Source of the DNA: Pseudomonadota bacterium
Lineage (GTDB): Bacteria; Desulfobacterota; Desulfobulbia; Desulfobulbales; Desulfocapsaceae
NCBI GenBank assembly: GCA_030671085.1
Contig: DAOVAI010000003.1
Coordinates: 1 to 45,805, forward strand
Reading direction: 5' to 3'
Length of the DNA stretch: 45,805 bases
Shown: positions 41,252 through 45,805 of the stretch, in pieces
Position numbering within the stretch: the first letter of the stretch is position 1
Layout of the letters: every line of letters starts with the position of its first letter
Made by a program: the position numbers and the translations under genes
Notes under the pieces: generated by a model
The model's input: the letters and a program-made list of their open reading frames with translations, nothing else
The model's database searches: none
What the model was told of the DNA's origin: nothing

Positions 41252-42227
41252 GCAGATCCTCGAGATTGTGAACAAGGCCACTCATGTTGTCCTGGTTACC
41301 CATGTCCACCCTGATGGTGATGCCCTGGGATCTCTGCTGGGCCTGGCCGACATCCTGGAGGGGCATGGCAAAAAGGTCTTCCGTTATCTTGAGGAGCCTG
41401 TCTCTCATCTTTATGATTTTCTTCCGGACTGTGATCTTGCCGAGACCGATCTTGCAGCCCTGGAGAGATTTGCCGAGGAAGCTGATGAGGGAAAGGCCAT
41501 AACCATCTCACTGGATTGTGGCGATTGTGACCGTCTGGGACAGGCAAAGCGGGAGTTGCTTGCTATTTCCCCCTTTGTTGTCATCGATCACCATTATGGT
41601 CACCGAAGCTTTGGTGATCATCTCTGGCTCGACAGCGAGCGTTCATCCACTGGTGAAATGGTTTATGAACTGGCTCAGATAATGGGTGCTGAGGTCTCTC
41701 AACAGGCCGCATTTTCTCTGTATGTCGCCATTTCTACGGATACCGGCTCCTTTCGCTATGAAAATACCAGCCCCAGGACCCTGAGGATAGCTGCAGACCT
41801 TGTGGAATCCGGCGTCCGTCCGGCTGAGGTGGCTGATAAGGTCTATGATAATTATACCATAGAGCGTCTGCGTTTAATGGAAATGGTCCTTGCCACTCTG
41901 CAGGTTTCTGCAGCAGGACAGATCGGGCTGATTCATGTAAGTGCTGAGATGTTTGCGCGCAGCGGGGCCACTAGCGATGATATTGATGGCTTTGTGAACT
42001 ATCCCCGGGCGCTGCGTTCGGTACGGGTGGCGGTCTTTCTCAAAGAAAACAAAAAGGGGATTATTTCCGTGAGCCTGCGGGCAAAGGGTGACTGTGATGT
42101 GGCTGAAGTGGCGGCAGACTTTGGCGGCGGCGGTCATCGGAATGCTGCTGGATTTCGCTTTGTTGACAGGAGCATGGAAGATGTACAGAAAGAGGTCCTT
42201 GAGGCCTTGGAAAAAGCCCTGGCCTGA
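41235..42227 (+). CDS. nrnA: DHH/DHHA1 phosphoesterase, NrnA-like oligoribonuclease/pAp phosphatase
   Basis: The ATG at 41235 ([12 protein letters not shown], with GAGAGGAAC upstream) gives 330 residues; the ORF-track start is within rbfA. DHH motifs are [23 protein letters not shown] and the VIDHHYG triad. The C-terminal DHHA1 domain ends with [12 protein letters not shown]. NrnA enzymes degrade very short RNAs and dephosphorylate pAp, and a DHH gene at this place between rbfA and truB is conserved in many bacteria. It fits with pnp further down the operon in RNA turnover. Confidence 0.93.
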   Translation: MKEIPEQILEIVNKATHVVLVTHVHPDGDALGSLLGLADILEGHGKKVFRYLEEPVSHLYDFLPDCDLAETDLAALERFAEEADEGKAITISLDCGDCDRLGQAKRELLAISPFVVIDHHYGHRSFGDHLWLDSERSSTGEMVYELAQIMGAEVSQQAAFSLYVAISTDTGSFRYENTSPRTLRIAADLVESGVRPAEVADKVYDNYTIERLRLMEMVLATLQVSAAGQIGLIHVSAEMFARSGATSDDIDGFVNYPRALRSVRVAVFLKENKKGIISVSLRAKGDCDVAEVAADFGGGGHRNAAGFRFVDRSMEDVQKEVLEALEKALA

Positions 42228-42269
42228 GTCACCACTCTTTTCTGTCTCTTTACGACGCCATCTTTTGTT

Positions 42270-43010
42270 ATGGATACTAATTTCGAGGCCGGTACTTTTC
42301 TGATCGATAAACCGGAAGGAGCAAGTTCCTTTTATATGGTTCGTCAGGTGAGACGGGTTCTGGGTATGAAAAAAGTTGGTCATGCCGGTACGTTGGATCC
42401 CTTTGCCACTGGTCTGCTGGTTATTTGTGCCGGGCGTCCGGCCACCAAGATGATCGGTGAGATCATGGAAGGGGAAAAGGAATATCTGGCCACCCTGCGT
42501 TTGGGAGTCGAGACCACCACTCTGGATCCGGAAGGAGAAGTGACCAACGAGCGACCGGTCGGCCTGCTGGCCAAAGAAAAGATTGAGGCCTGTCTGCAGG
42601 GGTTTCGTGGTGAATTGGATCAGGTCCCTCCTATCTATTCTGCCTTGAAACATAAGGGGAAGCCGCTTTATCACTATGCCCGCAAGGGGATTGAGATTGT
42701 GAAACCGCCACGCAGGATCGTAATCCATACCCTGGAGCGGACAGAGCAGGAGCAGGAAGTGAGCGACGACTCGCCTTTTCTTACTATCAGGGTCGTTTGC
42801 ACCAAGGGAACCTATATCCGTACCTTAGGTGCAGACATCGGCAAGGCCTTGGGCTGTGGTGCCTATCTCACGGCCCTGCGTCGTACTCGGAGCGGCTGTT
42901 TCCATGTCAGGGACTCTATCCGAGGGGAAGAACTGCAGGAACCTGATGCACGGAAAAGGCTGATGGAAGGGCTCTTATCCGTGTCCGATGTACGTAATCT
43001 GTTGCAATAA
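42270..43010 (+). CDS. truB: tRNA pseudouridine(55) synthase TruB
   Basis: The 246-residue enzyme makes pseudouridine 55 in the T-loop. It shows FLIDKPEGASSFYMVRQVR, the catalytic KVGHAGTLDPFATGLLVI with its aspartate, the VPPIYSALKHKGKPLYHYARKG block and CTKGTYIRTLGADIG. It is near the short end of the family and probably lacks a C-terminal PUA-like domain. It lies 42 bp after nrnA; the ribosome-binding site before the ATG is weak. Confidence 0.97.
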   Translation: MDTNFEAGTFLIDKPEGASSFYMVRQVRRVLGMKKVGHAGTLDPFATGLLVICAGRPATKMIGEIMEGEKEYLATLRLGVETTTLDPEGEVTNERPVGLLAKEKIEACLQGFRGELDQVPPIYSALKHKGKPLYHYARKGIEIVKPPRRIVIHTLERTEQEQEVSDDSPFLTIRVVCTKGTYIRTLGADIGKALGCGAYLTALRRTRSGCFHVRDSIRGEELQEPDARKRLMEGLLSVSDVRNLLQ

Positions 43011-43228
43011 TAGTACGACGTGGTAAGTGTAACAATTAAATAAATGTTTTAAGTCTAGGCGGACTGGAACGGAAAGCCTGGGCTCTTTGCAGTTCCCCCC
43101 CTTGCGGGGTGAAAGCACCTTAAGGAATTTTTTTATTGAAAAAGCAAAAAAAACTCGAGTACTAATGCCCCTGCCACCGGGTATATAATAATAAAAAAAG
43201 TTTTTCATATAAGAAACGGAGGTTTGTC

Positions 43229-43498
43229 TTGGCACAATCAGCAGTTAAAAAAAGTGAGATTATCGAGAAGTTTAAGGTTCACCCCAGCGATACTGGATCT
43301 TCAGAAGTGCAGGTCGCTCTAATTACTGATAGAATTCAGTATCTGACCGAACATTTTAAGACCCACAAGAAAGATCATCATTCCCGTCAGGGATTGTTGA
43401 AGCTAGTTGGACAGAGAAGAAGCCTTCTCGATTATCTGCAGAAAAAAGATATCAATAAGTACCGCGAGCTGATCAAGGCTCTGGGTATCAGAAAGTAA
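43229..43498 (+). CDS. rpsO: 30S ribosomal protein S15
   Basis: The 89-residue protein is typical S15: [57 protein letters not shown]. It starts with TTG at 43229, supported by GGAGG seven bases upstream and by homology of the first residues ([11 protein letters not shown]); no ATG is available. The ~220-nt leader after truB contains a CCCC/GGGG hairpin near 43095-43110 and may carry autoregulatory structure, as S15 commonly controls its own mRNA. That last point is inference. Confidence 0.96.
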   Translation: MAQSAVKKSEIIEKFKVHPSDTGSSEVQVALITDRIQYLTEHFKTHKKDHHSRQGLLKLVGQRRSLLDYLQKKDINKYRELIKALGIRK

Positions 43499-43741
43499 TT
43501 CTTTTCGAGAGATGGTGTCTCATTTCTCTCCAGGGTACTTTGATGCTTGTTGCTCAATGTACCCCTCTATTATACGCTTTAAGAATTCAGGGCTAAGCAT
43601 CAGCGCATAAGGCGCAGGATGCAAGTTAAAACATTCAGGTGTATTGTTGCCAGAGTATGCAGCGATACGCCTGTTTTGACTTTGGGCAGATCCATTGGTC
43701 TTGAATCGGTAACCATGCTGCACAGGGCAGCTGGAGAAACT
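43499..43741. other. rpsO-pnp intergenic region
   Basis: The 243-bp gap holds no convincing gene. A 67-codon minus-strand ORF (43520-43723) lacks recognisable similarity. In enterobacteria this gap carries the pnp promoter and an RNase III-processed leader; here I see only short inverted repeats (GAGAGATGG...CTCTC near 43509-43533) and no clear promoter. Confidence 0.45.
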
Positions 43742-45805
43742 ATGTATAAAAAAGTTGAAGTTGAAATCGGCGGAAAAACCATTTCCGTAGAAACTGGAAA
43801 AATCGCCAAACAGGCAGACGGATCAGTTGTCATGCAGTATGGCGAAACCGTTGTTCTGGTCACTGCTGTGGCCGGCAAGGAAAATAAACCTGAATTGGGC
43901 TTTTTGCCTCTGACCATTGAATACCAGGAACGAATGGCAGCAGTCGGACGTATTCCTGGAAACTATTTCCGCCGTGAAATCGGACGTCCAAGTGATCAGG
44001 AAGTACTCACCTGTCGTATCATTGATCGTCCCCTGCGTCCCCTGTTCCCGGATGGATATTTTTCCGAGACCCAGGTCATTGCTACAGTCCTTTCTGCCGA
44101 TCAGCAGAACGATCCCGACATCCTTGCTCTTAACGGTGCCTCATGTGCCCTGAGCATCTCTGAAATTCCTTTTAACGGTCCCATTGCCGGAGCCCGAGTC
44201 GGTCATATTGACGGAGAGTATGTCCTCAATCCCACCAAGTCGGAACTGGAAGATTCCAGGATGGACATCATTGTCGCCTGTACCCGTAATGCCGTGGTTA
44301 TGGTGGAAGGTATGGTCGATGCCATGAGTGAAGATGAGGTGCTGAACGGTATCTTTTTTGCCCATGAGCAGGTGCAGCCGATGATCGATATGCAAATTGA
44401 TCTGCAGAAATCTAATGGTCAGGAAAAACGCGCCGTTGAAGTTCCTCAAGTTGACGAAGAGCTGCAGGCCAAGGTCCAGGAGATCGCTGCCAAGGGTATG
44501 GCAGAGGTGACCGGTACAGCCGATAAGATGGCACGTGGACGTTGTTATGATGCATTGAAGAAAGCAGTTAGAGCAGAACTTGATCCCGAAGGAGAACGCT
44601 CCAGGGAGATTGGAAACTTGCTCTCGGGTTACAAGAAAAAGGTCATGCGTGCCAAGATCGTTGATGAGCAGACCCGTCTCGACGGCCGTGCCTTGAATCA
44701 AGTCCGACCCATCGATTGCGAGGTGACCTATCTTCCCCGCACCCATGGTTCTGCCCTTTTTACCCGTGGTGAGACCCAGTCACTGGTCACAGCAACACTT
44801 GGCAGTGAGCGGGATCAGCAGCGGCTTGAGACCTTGCAGGGAGAAGAGTATAAACGCTTCATGCTCCACTATAATTTTCCACCATACTGTGTAGGTGAGG
44901 CGCGTTTTCTGCGCGGCCCTTCCAGGCGGGATATCGGACATGGTACCCTTGCCATGCGTGGACTCTCTGCTGTGCTGCCCAGTGCCGAAGATTTTCCCTA
45001 TTCCATCCGCGTGGTCTCTGACATCACGGAGTCAAACGGCTCCTCTTCCATGGCAACGGTCTGCGGCGGCAGTATGGCCATGATGGATGCCGGTGTGCCT
45101 ATCAAGGAGCCGGTCTCAGGTATTGCCATGGGACTGATCAAGGATGGAGAAAAGGTTGTTATTCTCTCCGATATCCTGGGTGATGAGGATCATCTGGGCG
45201 ACATGGACTTCAAGGTCGTTGGTACCGAGACGGGGATCACTTCTCTGCAGATGGATATCAAGATCGAAGGGGTTGATCGGGACATCATGGGACAGGCCTT
45301 GAACCAGGCTAAAGAGGGACGTATCCATATCCTTGGTGAGATGGCCAAGGGTATCACCTCCTCGAGAGAAGAGGTAGCCGAGCATGCTCCCAAGTATTTC
45401 AGTCACAAGATCAGCCAGGATAAGATTCGTGATATCATTGGCCCTGGCGGGAAGATCATCAAGGAGCTGGCTGCCACCTACGATGCCAGTATTGACGTGG
45501 ATGATTCCGGCCTGGTGAAGATGTTTGCCAAAGATGGTACCAAGGCTGCAGCCCTTCTTGAAAGGGTTCAGGAGATAACCGCTGAGGCTGAAGTAGGCAA
45601 GGTGTATAAGGGGATAGTCAAGACCATCAAAGATTTTGGTGCCTTTGTCGAGATCCTGCCTGGAACCGACGGTCTGGTTCATATCTCTGAGCTGGATAAC
45701 AAGCGAGTCGAGAAGGTGACTGATATTCTCAAGGAAGGGGATGAGATTGAGGTCAAGGTCCTTGAGGTGGATTCTCGCGGACGTATTCGCCTGAGTCGCA
45801 AGGCC
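43742..45805 (+). CDS. pnp: Polyribonucleotide nucleotidyltransferase (PNPase), 3' end outside window
   Basis: The frame from ATG 43742 (CTGGAGAAACT upstream) stays open for 688 codons to the window edge; the ORF track misses it because no stop is reached. The first RNase PH domain has [15 protein letters not shown] and [11 protein letters not shown]. An all-alpha linker follows, then the catalytic second RNase PH domain ([56 protein letters not shown]). KH ([16 protein letters not shown]) and S1 ([33 protein letters not shown]) complete it. It degrades RNA phosphorolytically from the 3' end. Only a few C-terminal residues are missing. Confidence 0.98.
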   Translation, partial: MYKKVEVEIGGKTISVETGKIAKQADGSVVMQYGETVVLVTAVAGKENKPELGFLPLTIEYQERMAAVGRIPGNYFRREIGRPSDQEVLTCRIIDRPLRPLFPDGYFSETQVIATVLSADQQNDPDILALNGASCALSISEIPFNGPIAGARVGHIDGEYVLNPTKSELEDSRMDIIVACTRNAVVMVEGMVDAMSEDEVLNGIFFAHEQVQPMIDMQIDLQKSNGQEKRAVEVPQVDEELQAKVQEIAAKGMAEVTGTADKMARGRCYDALKKAVRAELDPEGERSREIGNLLSGYKKKVMRAKIVDEQTRLDGRALNQVRPIDCEVTYLPRTHGSALFTRGETQSLVTATLGSERDQQRLETLQGEEYKRFMLHYNFPPYCVGEARFLRGPSRRDIGHGTLAMRGLSAVLPSAEDFPYSIRVVSDITESNGSSSMATVCGGSMAMMDAGVPIKEPVSGIAMGLIKDGEKVVILSDILGDEDHLGDMDFKVVGTETGITSLQMDIKIEGVDRDIMGQALNQAKEGRIHILGEMAKGITSSREEVAEHAPKYFSHKISQDKIRDIIGPGGKIIKELAATYDASIDVDDSGLVKMFAKDGTKAAALLERVQEITAEAEVGKVYKGIVKTIKDFGAFVEILPGTDGLVHISELDNKRVEKVTDILKEGDEIEVKVLEVDSRGRIRLSRKA

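Noticed and set aside
43520-43723. 67-residue minus-strand ORF between rpsO and pnp
   Set aside because: No recognisable family, no clear ribosome-binding site, and the position within a co-oriented operon makes a gene unlikely.
1-45805. CRISPR array, prophage or integrative element with att sites
   Set aside because: No regularly spaced direct repeats, integrase or phage structural genes were seen on reading both strands.

Overview
The window reads as a bacterial chromosome segment of moderate GC content. It most likely comes from a sulfate-reducing or otherwise anaerobic Desulfobacterota, close to Desulfobulbales. That placement is inferred from gene content and protein flavour: hgcAB, a ferredoxin-rich split glutamate synthase, TrmFO, a CxxCH mini-cytochrome and delta-type NusA/IF-2. 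No phylogeny was run. I see no prophage, integron or CRISPR array. The mobile component is a RAYT transposase with its palindromic REP units and two copies of a 143-bp MITE-like element.

Layout. 1-6000 (+): the 3' part of a Maf pyrophosphatase gene, a large HEAT-like/cNMP-binding/PilZ protein, and a Twinkle/T7-gp4-like primase-helicase. 6100-10115 (-): mutL, a 3D-domain lipoprotein and trmFO. 10335-17954 (+): a P-loop/FHA/metallophosphatase fusion, a MITE copy, a DUF47-PiT phosphate transport pair, a RAYT flanked by REP hairpins, a class A PBP and a Cys-rich unknown. 18066-23271 (-): a three-gene glutamate synthase operon consisting of a glutaminase subunit, an FMN/Fe-S synthase subunit and a GXGXG-GltD fusion. 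23795-25343 (+): a small c-type cytochrome and an Old Yellow Enzyme. 25383-26884 (-): hgcA-hgcB, the mercury-methylation pair. 27283-35078 (-): two tatA genes (with a MITE at the stop codon of the second), an MTA/SAH deaminase, a PNP-family phosphorylase, thrC, rsfS, topB and an ABHD14-like hydrolase. 35634-45805 (+): tRNA-Gly(CCC) followed by the classic rimP-nusA-ylxR-infB-rbfA-nrnA-truB-rpsO-pnp translation/RNA operon, running off the window end.

Most striking observation: the hgcA frame extends well upstream of the ORF-track start. It crosses exactly one in-frame TGA, in the context Cys-TGA-Gly, and continues to an ATG 37 codons further up. Twelve bases after the TGA lies a 7-bp stem with a 5-nt GGGUC loop, so the apical loop begins 19 nt from the UGA, as expected for a bacterial SECIS. 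The simplest reading is that this HgcA is a selenoprotein with an N-terminal Cys-Sec pair. I am not aware of a selenocysteine-containing HgcA having been described. HgcB matches the canonical 95-residue form, with Cys73 and a C-terminal Cys94-Cys95, so the assignment of the pair is secure even if the recoding is not.

How the genes work together: the deaminase and the PNP probably form a methylthioadenosine/SAH salvage route through inosine derivatives. DUF47 and PiT form a phosphate uptake unit. The rimP-pnp cluster serves ribosome maturation, translation initiation and RNA turnover. The three glutamate synthase subunits together assemble the activities of GltB and GltD.
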